From the NCBI GenBank assembly GCA_016860845.1, contig BOKF01000038.1:17100-81099 (forward strand): a stretch of DNA of 64,000 nt. The letters run 5' to 3'. The translations under genes were made by a program, and so were the position numbers. This document shows positions 32,063-39,325 of the stretch, piece after piece. Source of the DNA: Chloroflexota bacterium. Lineage in GTDB: Bacteria; Chloroflexota; Anaerolineae; 4572-78; J111. The stretch's first letter is position 1; each line of letters opens with the position of its first letter. The notes beneath the pieces were generated by a model, which had not been told where the DNA came from, ran no database searches, and saw only the letters and a program-made list of their open reading frames with translations.

Positions 32063-33499
32063 ATGGCGACGCACTTTATTAACGGTGAATATGCCCAATC
32101 TACGGGCAGCAGCATTCATGAAGTTGTCAACCCGGCTACCGGCGAAGTGGTTGACACGACCCCGCGCGGGACGGTAGAAGATGTGAATGCGGCGGTCCAG
32201 GTGGCAGCGGACGCCTTTCCGGGGTGGTGGGACACCCCGGCGGCCAAGCGGGGAGCAATTTTGTATAAGGCAGTCGAAGCTATCCGGGCGAACGTGGCCG
32301 AACTGGCTCATCTGCTGACCTGCGAGCAGGGCAAGCCCCTGGCCGAGAGCCAGATGGAAATCCATCGTTTTGCCCACACCATCGAGCATTACGCCGGGTT
32401 GGCTAAAAATCTGCGCGGCGGTTATGTCCCTAACCTGGACGAAAAGGCCCACGGTCTGATCCTGAAGCGGCCTTATGGCGTCTGCGCGGCCATTGTGCCC
32501 TGGAATTTTCCGGTCTCGCTGATGGGCAACAAAGTTGGGCCGGCGCTGGTCGCAGGCAATACCATGGTGGTCAAACCGGCGGAAACGACGCCCTTGACCG
32601 ACCTGCGGGTGATCGAATTGATGACCCGGGCCGGCCTGCCTGCGGGAGTCCTGAACTGCGTCACCGGCCAGGGCAGCGTGGTGGGCCAGGCGTTGATTGA
32701 GCATCCCCAGGTGGCCAAAATCGGCTTCACCGGCTCGACCGAAGTGGGGCGGCAGGTGATGGCCAGCGCGGCCAAAACCATCAAGCGCGTCACCCTGGAA
32801 TTGGGCGGCTCCGACCCGCTGATTGTCTGTGCTGATGCCGATATTGATCAGGCTGTCAGCGCGGCCTCGGTGGGACGTTTTTTCAACTGCGGCCAGGCCT
32901 GCCTGGCTATCAAACGTATTTTTGTCTTCAAGGCTGTGGCCGACGAGTTTGCCGCTAAACTGGTAGCCAAGGTTAAAAAATTGACGGTCGGGCCGGGTCT
33001 GGAGGCCGGGTCGCGCCTGGGGCCGCTGCACACGCCCGGCCAGCGAGCCGAAATCGAGGCCCAGGTGCAGGACGCGGTTGAGCGCGGGGCGAAGGTCCTC
33101 GCCGGAGGGCGACGGCCAGAGGGGAAACAGTACGAACATGGCAACTTCTACCTGCCGACCGTATTGGCTGAAGTTGCTCCTGACTCGCGGGTGATGACGG
33201 AAGAAGTGTTTGGCCCGGCGGTGCCGATTGTGCCGGTCAAAGATTTGGACGAAGCGATTGCCCGGGCCAATAGCTCCATCTTTGGCCTGGGGTCATCCAT
33301 CTGGACACGAGATCTGAACAAGGCGACTCGCGCCGCCGAGCGCCTGGAGGCTGGCTACACCTGGATCAACAGCGTGGCCAAAATCTATGATGAGCTGCCC
33401 TTTGGCGGCTTCAAGCAGAGCGGGGTTGGGCAGGAGCACGGCAGCGAGGCAATTGACCATTATATGGCCACCAAAGCCGTGGTGATTAAAACGGAGTGA
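32063..33499 (+). CDS. NAD(P)-dependent aldehyde dehydrogenase
   Basis: A 478-aa ALDH closely related to the one at 24636-26096 (shared N-terminal FINGEYAQSTG-type start, VPWNFPVSLMGNKVGPAL, LELGGSDPLIVC and GQACLAIKR with catalytic Cys280). Possibly a paralog specialised for a different aldehyde in the same pathway. It starts after a nested repeat and is followed at once by a strong bidirectional terminator, closing the paa region. Substrate not predictable. Confidence 0.9.
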   Translation: MATHFINGEYAQSTGSSIHEVVNPATGEVVDTTPRGTVEDVNAAVQVAADAFPGWWDTPAAKRGAILYKAVEAIRANVAELAHLLTCEQGKPLAESQMEIHRFAHTIEHYAGLAKNLRGGYVPNLDEKAHGLILKRPYGVCAAIVPWNFPVSLMGNKVGPALVAGNTMVVKPAETTPLTDLRVIELMTRAGLPAGVLNCVTGQGSVVGQALIEHPQVAKIGFTGSTEVGRQVMASAAKTIKRVTLELGGSDPLIVCADADIDQAVSAASVGRFFNCGQACLAIKRIFVFKAVADEFAAKLVAKVKKLTVGPGLEAGSRLGPLHTPGQRAEIEAQVQDAVERGAKVLAGGRRPEGKQYEHGNFYLPTVLAEVAPDSRVMTEEVFGPAVPIVPVKDLDEAIARANSSIFGLGSSIWTRDLNKATRAAERLEAGYTWINSVAKIYDELPFGGFKQSGVGQEHGSEAIDHYMATKAVVIKTE

Positions 33500-33525
33500 T
33501 GATCACTGCAACTGCCGTACAAAAA

Positions 33526-33560
33526 AAAGCCTCGACCTGGGCAGTCGAGGCTTTGTCTTT
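33526..33560. terminator. Bidirectional intrinsic terminator
   Basis: GCCTCGAC-(7 nt)-GTCGAGGC with an A8 run before and a T-rich tract after (TTTGTCTTTTT), so it works for the ALDH gene on plus and for the 33581-35257 gene on minus (T8 on that strand). Confidence 0.85.
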
Positions 33561-33580
33561 TTAACACAAGGTAGCTGAAG

Positions 33581-35257
33581 TTATCTCCAGGTAAAAAAGC
33601 GGCGCTCGCTTTCGGGGCTGATGGCTGTGCCGGAACCGTCGTCATTTAGCCGCTCGACCACCACAAACCAGTCATAGCGATTCTCAGGACCATCTATCTG
33701 GCCAAAGAGCGAAAGAGGGACAATCCACTCCGGCTCTTTAATATTGGCCCCTTGATAGGTCGGTTGTCCCTGATAGGTATATACCAAACGCACGGCATAT
33801 TGCTCATCCGGAGCTAAGTCTACGGGGTTCCAACGCAACACAATGGTATTACCCTGAATAAAGGCAAACCCGTCTTTAGGTTCCACTAACTCCGGTGCAG
33901 GATATTTAAACCCGGGTGTGGGAGCAGCAGGCTCTGCGGTAGGTTCCTCCTCCACCACTTCGGGGGTATCGGTTGGTTCAGGGGTGTCAGTTGGGGTGGG
34001 AGTGTCGGTTGCTGCCGGTGTAGGCGTATCGGGGATAGAAGTCGGTGTAGCGGTATCGGTTGGCGGCGGCGTGTTGGTCGCCGGGAGCGGCGTGGACGTG
34101 TCCGTCGGGGGCAGGGTTGGCGTCGGCAGGGCCGACTCGAAGACAACGGCTTCCCCGGTTTCTTCTGGGGCTTCTGCCGTGGCTTCGGTCTGAACCGGCC
34201 CACCTGGCAGACCCAGTGAGGCCAAAATTTGGCTGCCGGACTCGCTCTGTCCAATGAACCACCCCCCGGCGAGGCAAACGGCGCAAATCAGCACCAGGGC
34301 AATGATTCCCGGCATGAGCAAACGCGACCGCTCCGAACGCAGAGGCGGCATCTGCTGAGCTGTGGGTCTACTCTTATTGGCTGCCAGCGGCGGTTGAACT
34401 TTTTTAACAGCCAGCGGCGGCTCAACTTTGGCTTCTTTTTTAGCCGGAGCCTCCGTGGTCTGCTCCTTCGGCTTTTCAAGGGGAGGTGTACCTTGATCCC
34501 CCGGTTTTTTTGCAGCTAAGATGGTTTGATCCACCTCGGCTGTTTGTTCAAGCGTGTCCTTTTTACCCGGCGGGGTAGCGCCGGGTTGATCCTGGCTCGC
34601 CGCCGACGGCGGTGGTTCCGGCCGGCTCATGGGTCCCGAAGGCGGTCTTGGCGAAGCCACAGGTCTGGAAGGAGATGGCGGTGCGGAAGGATCAGGCGCA
34701 GAGGTGGGCAAAGGGATACCGGCCGCCTCTTCTGCTTCCGGCATGGTCGGGGGTACAAAGGCAGCCGGGGCAGCCCCGACACCGGGTGGCGGCGCACCCA
34801 TTTCCGGTCGAGAAAGGGGCCTGACCGGCCTGGAAGCTGTGGCCGGGGGCGGTACTTCGGCGGCGGTCGGTTCAGCTTCAGGGGGTGTGGTCGGCACAGG
34901 AGAGGTAGAGGCGGGGCCAGGAGCGGAAGCTGAAGCTTCGGCTTGTTCAAGGGCGTGTCGAATTTCTGCCGGACTCATCGCTTCACCACCACTGCCGGGG
35001 AACAGGAAATCGCCGGTCGAGTCGGGCCGGTTGACCAGCCAACTGACCAGGGCCCGGTGTGTATCCATATCCAGGACGACGACTTTAGGCTCCTGCTGAC
35101 CTTCAGGCGTAAAACTAATACTCGGATTTTTTCCCGCCAGGTGCAGATGAGAAAGACGTAACTGGGCCACCTCTTCCGGAGTCAGGTGATTCTGTTGGAC
35201 CAAGGACCACAGCGTCTTATTGATAATGATGTCTTTATTATCAGCTTGATTGCTCAT
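33581..35257 (-). CDS. Single-pass membrane protein with integrase-like N-terminal domain and Ig-like C-terminal domain
   Basis: About 558 aa. Residues ~15-105 resemble the catalytic-domain core of tyrosine recombinases (LTPEEVAQLRLSHLHL, strand VVVLDMDTHRALVSWL, DFLFPGSGGEAMSPAEIRHAL) but end before the HxxR and Tyr motifs and lack the first Arg, so no recombinase activity is expected. Then ~200 residues rich in P, A and S, a TM helix (LLMPGIIALVLICAVCLAGG), a P/T-rich outer stalk and a C-terminal beta-sandwich (~100 aa: IVLRWNPVDLAPDEQYAV, RYDWFVVV). ATG 35257 after AGGA is chosen. Probably spans cytoplasm to surface; function unknown. Confidence 0.7.
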   Translation of the reverse strand: MSNQADNKDIIINKTLWSLVQQNHLTPEEVAQLRLSHLHLAGKNPSISFTPEGQQEPKVVVLDMDTHRALVSWLVNRPDSTGDFLFPGSGGEAMSPAEIRHALEQAEASASAPGPASTSPVPTTPPEAEPTAAEVPPPATASRPVRPLSRPEMGAPPPGVGAAPAAFVPPTMPEAEEAAGIPLPTSAPDPSAPPSPSRPVASPRPPSGPMSRPEPPPSAASQDQPGATPPGKKDTLEQTAEVDQTILAAKKPGDQGTPPLEKPKEQTTEAPAKKEAKVEPPLAVKKVQPPLAANKSRPTAQQMPPLRSERSRLLMPGIIALVLICAVCLAGGWFIGQSESGSQILASLGLPGGPVQTEATAEAPEETGEAVVFESALPTPTLPPTDTSTPLPATNTPPPTDTATPTSIPDTPTPAATDTPTPTDTPEPTDTPEVVEEEPTAEPAAPTPGFKYPAPELVEPKDGFAFIQGNTIVLRWNPVDLAPDEQYAVRLVYTYQGQPTYQGANIKEPEWIVPLSLFGQIDGPENRYDWFVVVERLNDDGSGTAISPESERRFFTWR

Positions 35258-35414
35258 AAATATTGTCCTGGCTTCCAGCCAGTTCTCCACTCTTTCGAGA
35301 CAAAGTATTTACCAATCCCGATTCTACCGACTTTTAGCAATACGAGCAAACCCTATGAGCCGCAATTTATCACTGAGACGCTATCAAGCCAGGCTGAAGT
35401 AACAGGAGGCGCAG

Positions 35415-35442
35415 TTTGTCAGCAGGCGCCATCACTATATAA
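35415..35442 (+). promoter_or_regulatory. Promoter upstream of the HDAC-type gene
   Basis: TTGTCA (35415-35420), 16-bp spacer, TATAAT (35437-35442); gene start 75 bp on. Confidence 0.55.
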
Positions 35443-35516
35443 TCATCCCGCGTTGACTCATAGCGGCGCAAGGCAAGCTATGCGAGTAGTTTAGTATACA
35501 AGCCAGGGATCGTCAA

Positions 35517-36569
35517 ATGTTAAAAAGGGGCAGAATACCTGTCTTCTATACCGACATGCACAGATTGCACGCAACCGACCAGGCCCACCTCGAAGGTTAT
35601 CCTCTAGCTGTGGACGAGGTACCGGCGCGCGCGGAGATTATTTTGCAGGCGCTAGAGGCAGCCCAGCTTGGGGAAATAACCGCGCCCGTTGACCAGGGCC
35701 TTGAGCCGATTTTGGCGGTCCACCCGGCCGATTTTTTAGAATTTTTGCAAAGCGCTTATGCCGAAAGCGCCCGACAGCCAAAGGGCAGCCGCCTTTTCCC
35801 CGATACCTTTGCCACCCGGCACACCGGCTCCAAACCACGCACCTTTCCAGGGCTAAAAGGCTATTACGCTTTTGATCCGTACAGCCCTATTTTGGCCGGA
35901 ACCTGGGATGCGGCCTACTGGAGTGCCCAATGCGCCCTTGCCGCTACCGCTGCGGTGCGGGCGGGCGAGCAGGTCGCTTATGCCCTGTGCCGTCCGCCCG
36001 GCCATCACGCCGCTGCCGACCTGTATGGCGGCTATTGTTACCTTAACAATGCTGCGATTGCGGCGCGTTTTCTCCACAATAATACAGTGAGCAGTGGCCA
36101 ACGGACAGCAATCGCAATTCTGGACATTGACTATCACCACGGCAACGGCACACAGGTCATTTTTTATAACGACCCGTCGGTGCTATTTTGCTCCCTCCAT
36201 GCCGACCCGGATCATGAGTATCCCTACTACTGGGGTCGCGCCGACGAAAGAGGCGAAGGGGCAGGCGCAGGCTGCAATCAGAATTGGCCGCTCCCCCCAG
36301 GAGTTGATGATGCAACCTACCTGGCTGCATTGGGCGAGGCAGTGGCCGCAATCCGGGCCTTTGCTCCCCAATACTTGCTTGTCTCTGCCGGATTCGATAT
36401 TTTTGCCGACGATCCTGTAGGCGGCTTCAGCCTGACCACTGCCGGCATCCATCAAATTGCCCTGCAAATTGCAGCACTCGATATGCCGACCGTCATTATC
36501 CAGGAAGGAGGGTACCTGCAGGAGCATTTGGGTGAGAATGCAGTCGCTTTTCTGCAAACGTTCCTTTGA
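35517..36569 (+). CDS. Histone-deacetylase-family hydrolase (acetylpolyamine amidohydrolase-like)
   Basis: A 350-aa zinc amidohydrolase. Active-site pair His163/His164 in CRPPGHHAA, zinc ligands Asp205 and His207 in ILDIDYHHGNGTQ, the third Asp in LVSAGFDIFADDP, and the closing QEGGY motif. The long N-terminal part (GYYAFDPYSPILAGTWDAAYWSA) is like bacterial acetylpolyamine amidohydrolases rather than HDAC1-like AcuC. It would remove acetyl groups from acetylated polyamines or similar amines. It has its own promoter and no obvious operon partners. Confidence 0.9.
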   Translation: MLKRGRIPVFYTDMHRLHATDQAHLEGYPLAVDEVPARAEIILQALEAAQLGEITAPVDQGLEPILAVHPADFLEFLQSAYAESARQPKGSRLFPDTFATRHTGSKPRTFPGLKGYYAFDPYSPILAGTWDAAYWSAQCALAATAAVRAGEQVAYALCRPPGHHAAADLYGGYCYLNNAAIAARFLHNNTVSSGQRTAIAILDIDYHHGNGTQVIFYNDPSVLFCSLHADPDHEYPYYWGRADERGEGAGAGCNQNWPLPPGVDDATYLAALGEAVAAIRAFAPQYLLVSAGFDIFADDPVGGFSLTTAGIHQIALQIAALDMPTVIIQEGGYLQEHLGENAVAFLQTFL

Positions 36570-36613
36570 CAAATTGTTGTATTGACATAATAATTTTGTG
36601 GGAAGTCTAAAGC

Positions 36614-36642
36614 TTGCGTTTTGAGCTAAGATAATGTACAAT
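36614..36642 (+). promoter_or_regulatory. Promoter of a short transcription unit
   Basis: TTGCGT (36614-36619), 17-bp spacer, TACAAT (36637-36642); a 43-codon ORF and a terminator follow. Confidence 0.5.
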
Positions 36643-36698
36643 GGAAAAAGCTCAAGGCAGGCAGTTAATTTCAACTCAATTTGTGCATTGAGACTAAT

Positions 36699-36830
36699 AT
36701 GAGAAGTATTTCGCGACAACAACTTTTAATTCTAGCCATTTTGTTGTTCTTTTCGGTGGTGATTTTGGGTTGTTTATGCATGTTGGTTGTTCCCAGCCCA
36801 ACTACCGGCGGCCCACCTTTTGCTTTTTAG
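36699..36830 (+). CDS. Small membrane protein (43 aa)
   Basis: ATG 36699 opens a 43-codon frame: a polar basic start (RSISRQQ), one hydrophobic helix (LLILAILLFFSVVILGCLCMLVV) and a short PSPTTGGPP tail. It lies 57 bp after a promoter and about 70 bp before a strong terminator, so the transcript seems made for it, though the ribosome site is weak. No family recognised. The alternative is that the unit makes a small RNA and the frame is incidental. Confidence 0.45.
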   Translation: MRSISRQQLLILAILLFFSVVILGCLCMLVVPSPTTGGPPFAF

Positions 36831-36900
36831 GCAATTGGTTTTTACAAACTTATAACCGTCCTGGTATGGCCCGTTCGGGGATACGCAGTTGCTTTTACCT

Positions 36901-36935
36901 CGGCAAGGAATTTCAGCTTGCCGATTTTTTGTTTT
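36901..36935 (+). terminator. Intrinsic terminator of the short unit
   Basis: CGGCAAG-(9 nt)-CTTGCCG followed by ATTTTTTGTTTT. Confidence 0.75.
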
Positions 36936-36972
36936 ATGCACTTGACGGTTCTGTTTGTTAGCCGGGGTAGAA

Positions 36973-37002
36973 TTGGCAAAAGCTTCTCGACATTGCTATA
37001 AT
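36973..37002 (+). promoter_or_regulatory. Promoter for the 37107 gene
   Basis: TTGGCA (36973-36978), 18-bp spacer ending in TGC, and TATAAT (36997-37002), so both a -35 and an extended -10 are present. Gene start 104 bp on. Confidence 0.6.
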
Positions 37003-37106
37003 AGCTCAGCCGTTACCGGTTTTCCTGCTCCGGTTTTCGGGAACAAACTGGAGATTCCTCCCACTTGCATCACGGCTGTCTTAATGAGGAAGGAGTTTTT
37101 GAGTCT

Positions 37107-37691
37107 ATGAGCCGACCGGCTCCGTTTCGTTTGATGAAGGCTTTTCAAGAAATTCAGCCGCACCGCTTGGCCTCCGCCTGGATTCGTATGGGGCTACTGC
37201 TGACCGCTGCTATAATTTTGAGCTTCTGGCTGGCCGCTCCTCACGTTGACGCCGATATATTGTTTCAATCGCCGGCGTCGCCGCTGGTCCAACCCGGTTT
37301 CGAGCAAGTTTCTCCTCTCTCGCCTATTGACCAATTCCCTGTCGAGCAGGTTCCCGTTCAACCTGCTCCCGCTGAACAAGCCCCAGCCCAGCCAGTTACC
37401 CCGGTTGAGGCTGCCCCGGGGGCAACTCCCCCAGTAGTCGAAGGTGGCGCTCCTGCACCTCCCACGCCTGAGCCAATCTCCCGGCGAGAGAGAGAAGAAA
37501 CGCCGGTTGATGAGGAAGGTGGACCTTCCAATTTTATTCTGGATCAAGCGGAATTAATTGATACGGTCGTTGTTTCCGGCGCTTACATCTGGCTCTGCTG
37601 TGGGGTCAGCTTGTTCTTGCTGGTGCCCTTGTTTTTACTATTTGTCTACGTTCGAGGAAGAAGTAAAATTATCCGAGAAGAAGGTTATTAA
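37107..37691 (+). CDS. Two-TM protein with Pro/Val/Gln-rich extracytoplasmic linker
   Basis: A 194-aa protein: a TM helix or signal anchor at about 27-46 (LLLTAAIILSFWLAAP), a ~90-residue linker of P, V, Q and A (QFPVEQVPVQPAPAEQAP-like repeats), an acidic/basic patch (ISRREREETPVDEEGG) and a second TM helix at about 158-183 with two Cys, then a short basic tail. No family recognised. ATG 37107 follows AGGAAGGAG. It is upstream of a GT39-like glycosyltransferase on the same strand with 58 bp between, so it may be a partner of envelope glycosylation; that is inference. Confidence 0.65.
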   Translation: MSRPAPFRLMKAFQEIQPHRLASAWIRMGLLLTAAIILSFWLAAPHVDADILFQSPASPLVQPGFEQVSPLSPIDQFPVEQVPVQPAPAEQAPAQPVTPVEAAPGATPPVVEGGAPAPPTPEPISRREREETPVDEEGGPSNFILDQAELIDTVVVSGAYIWLCCGVSLFLLVPLFLLFVYVRGRSKIIREEGY

Positions 37692-37749
37692 ACCCTCAGA
37701 GCATCTTCTCAGGCACTCGGATTCTGAGCAGGTGGAGGGGGAAAGACGA

Positions 37750-39324
37750 TTGCCCAATCCAGTTTTTTCCTCAAGCATCCTAAAATCAACTCAAGCGACG
37801 CGGGCGGTGCTCATGCTCATCACCTGGGTCGCTTTTTTGTTGCGCACGGTGAATCTGGCCGGACAAAGTCTGTGGCGTGATGAAGTTGATGCGATTCGCT
37901 TTTCCAATTGGCCGCTGCCGCAGTTGGTTGCCGGTTTGTTCCAAGAAGGGCACAATGGTCCCCTCTTCTTTTTAGGGCTGCGTTTCTGGCGCAATGTTGG
38001 CGGTAACTCTGAGTTTGCGCTGCGCTATCCCTCGGCGCTGCTGGGGGCGCTGGCTGTGCCCCTTGGTTTTGTGCTGGCCCGCCAACTCGGTTTTGGCCGG
38101 CGGGTAGCGCTGCTGTTGGGGATATTGCTGGCTACCTCGCCCTATCTAGTTTGGTATGGGCAAGAGGCCAAAATGTATACCCTGCTGCTGGCGCTTGTCG
38201 CTTTGGCATTTATAGCCTATCGCAAAGCCTTGACCTCCTCCCCAACCCTCCCCCTTGAAGGGAGAGGGAGAAAAAATTGGGTTTGGTGGCTGGTGTTCGT
38301 CGTCGCCACGACCCTCTCTTTTTACACCCACATCCTGGCCCCCTTAATGCTGGTTGTCTATGGTTTGGTCGCCTGGCTGCACCCAGCCGAATGGCGGCGC
38401 CACTGGCGGGGCTGGCTCGTGAGTATGGGTTGTTTAACCCTGCCCTATTTGCCCCTGGCGCTGTGGCAAGCACCGCTGTGGTGGAACACTTTTCAGAGCG
38501 GCCATCCTTTTTATCCCCTTGATAAACAGATTTATACCTTGCTGCAACTCTACAGCAGCGGCCTGGTGCGTTTTCTCGGCTTGACCGCCATCATCCTGTT
38601 CGTTTTTCTATGGCTATGCGGTCTTCTATTACCCGGACCGCTGACCTCTGGCCGCCGGCCGCCGGCGAATTATGCTCGACGTTTCACCTTTAACATTTCA
38701 CGCCTCATCCTGGCCGGCTGGGTCCTTCTCCCCCTACTTATCGTCTATCTCATCTCGCTCCGCGTCGCCGTTTTTGAAGATCGTTATCTGATTTATATCG
38801 TGCCCGGTTTTTACCTGTTGGTTGCGGTGGGACTGGGCCTGATACGGCGCTATTCACCGCTGCTGGCCGGATTATGCCTGGGCCTGGTGTTGGTTATCAA
38901 TCTGCTGGGCATTTGGCAGCAGCAGCGCCAGCCCATCAAAGCCGACTTCCGGGCGGCGGCGGCCTATTTAGCCAGCCACCCCCAACCCACCTCACCGATT
39001 ATGCTGCAAATGCCGTACTTACGCTATACGCTCAGGTATTACTACCCCGGCAAGTACAAAATCCTTGAAGGGTTATGGACGAATAACGGCAAAACAGAAG
39101 CCCAGGTTGACGCCGAAATGACCGCCCTGACTGCCGATTTGAGCGACCTGTGGCTGGTCGTATCCGAAGAGGACGCCTGGGACAGCCGCCGCCTGACTCG
39201 TGCCTGGCTCGACACCCACGCCCACTTGGTTGACCAGGCTCACTTTACCCGGGTGGACGTGTACCATTACCAATTTCAGCCCGGCGTCATCGAAACCCAA
39301 AGTGTGGGACCAGGGATGAAGTGA
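37750..39324 (+). CDS. GT39/ArnT-like polytopic glycosyltransferase
   Basis: About 524 aa if started at TTG 37750, which follows GGAGGGGG by eight bases; upstream codons overlap the previous gene in another frame. The first loop has SLWRDEVDAIRF with the Asp-Glu pair of GT-C enzymes, then about 11 TM helices, a GHNGPLFFLGLRFW loop and a soluble C-terminal part. It likely moves a sugar from polyprenyl phosphate to a surface acceptor. Residues TSSPTLPLEGRGRKNW in a loop are encoded by a CCCTCC/GGGAGG repeat (38234-38270). Its stop precedes recD2 by one base. Confidence 0.75.
   Translation: MPNPVFSSSILKSTQATRAVLMLITWVAFLLRTVNLAGQSLWRDEVDAIRFSNWPLPQLVAGLFQEGHNGPLFFLGLRFWRNVGGNSEFALRYPSALLGALAVPLGFVLARQLGFGRRVALLLGILLATSPYLVWYGQEAKMYTLLLALVALAFIAYRKALTSSPTLPLEGRGRKNWVWWLVFVVATTLSFYTHILAPLMLVVYGLVAWLHPAEWRRHWRGWLVSMGCLTLPYLPLALWQAPLWWNTFQSGHPFYPLDKQIYTLLQLYSSGLVRFLGLTAIILFVFLWLCGLLLPGPLTSGRRPPANYARRFTFNISRLILAGWVLLPLLIVYLISLRVAVFEDRYLIYIVPGFYLLVAVGLGLIRRYSPLLAGLCLGLVLVINLLGIWQQQRQPIKADFRAAAAYLASHPQPTSPIMLQMPYLRYTLRYYYPGKYKILEGLWTNNGKTEAQVDAEMTALTADLSDLWLVVSEEDAWDSRRLTRAWLDTHAHLVDQAHFTRVDVYHYQFQPGVIETQSVGPGMK
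38234..38270 (+). repeat. CCCTCC/GGGAGG palindromic element inside the GT39-like gene (copy iii)
   Basis: CCTCCTCCCC, a second CCCTCCCCC arm, TTGAA, then GGGAGAGGGAG; read in frame as PTLPLEGRGR. Matches copy ii in paaA in both sequence and frame. Confidence 0.7.
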
Positions 39325-39325
39325 G

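Noticed and set aside
36770..36961. 63-codon frame downstream of the 43-aa ORF
   Set aside because: Runs through the terminator hairpin and its T-run; the other frame gives a better small protein.
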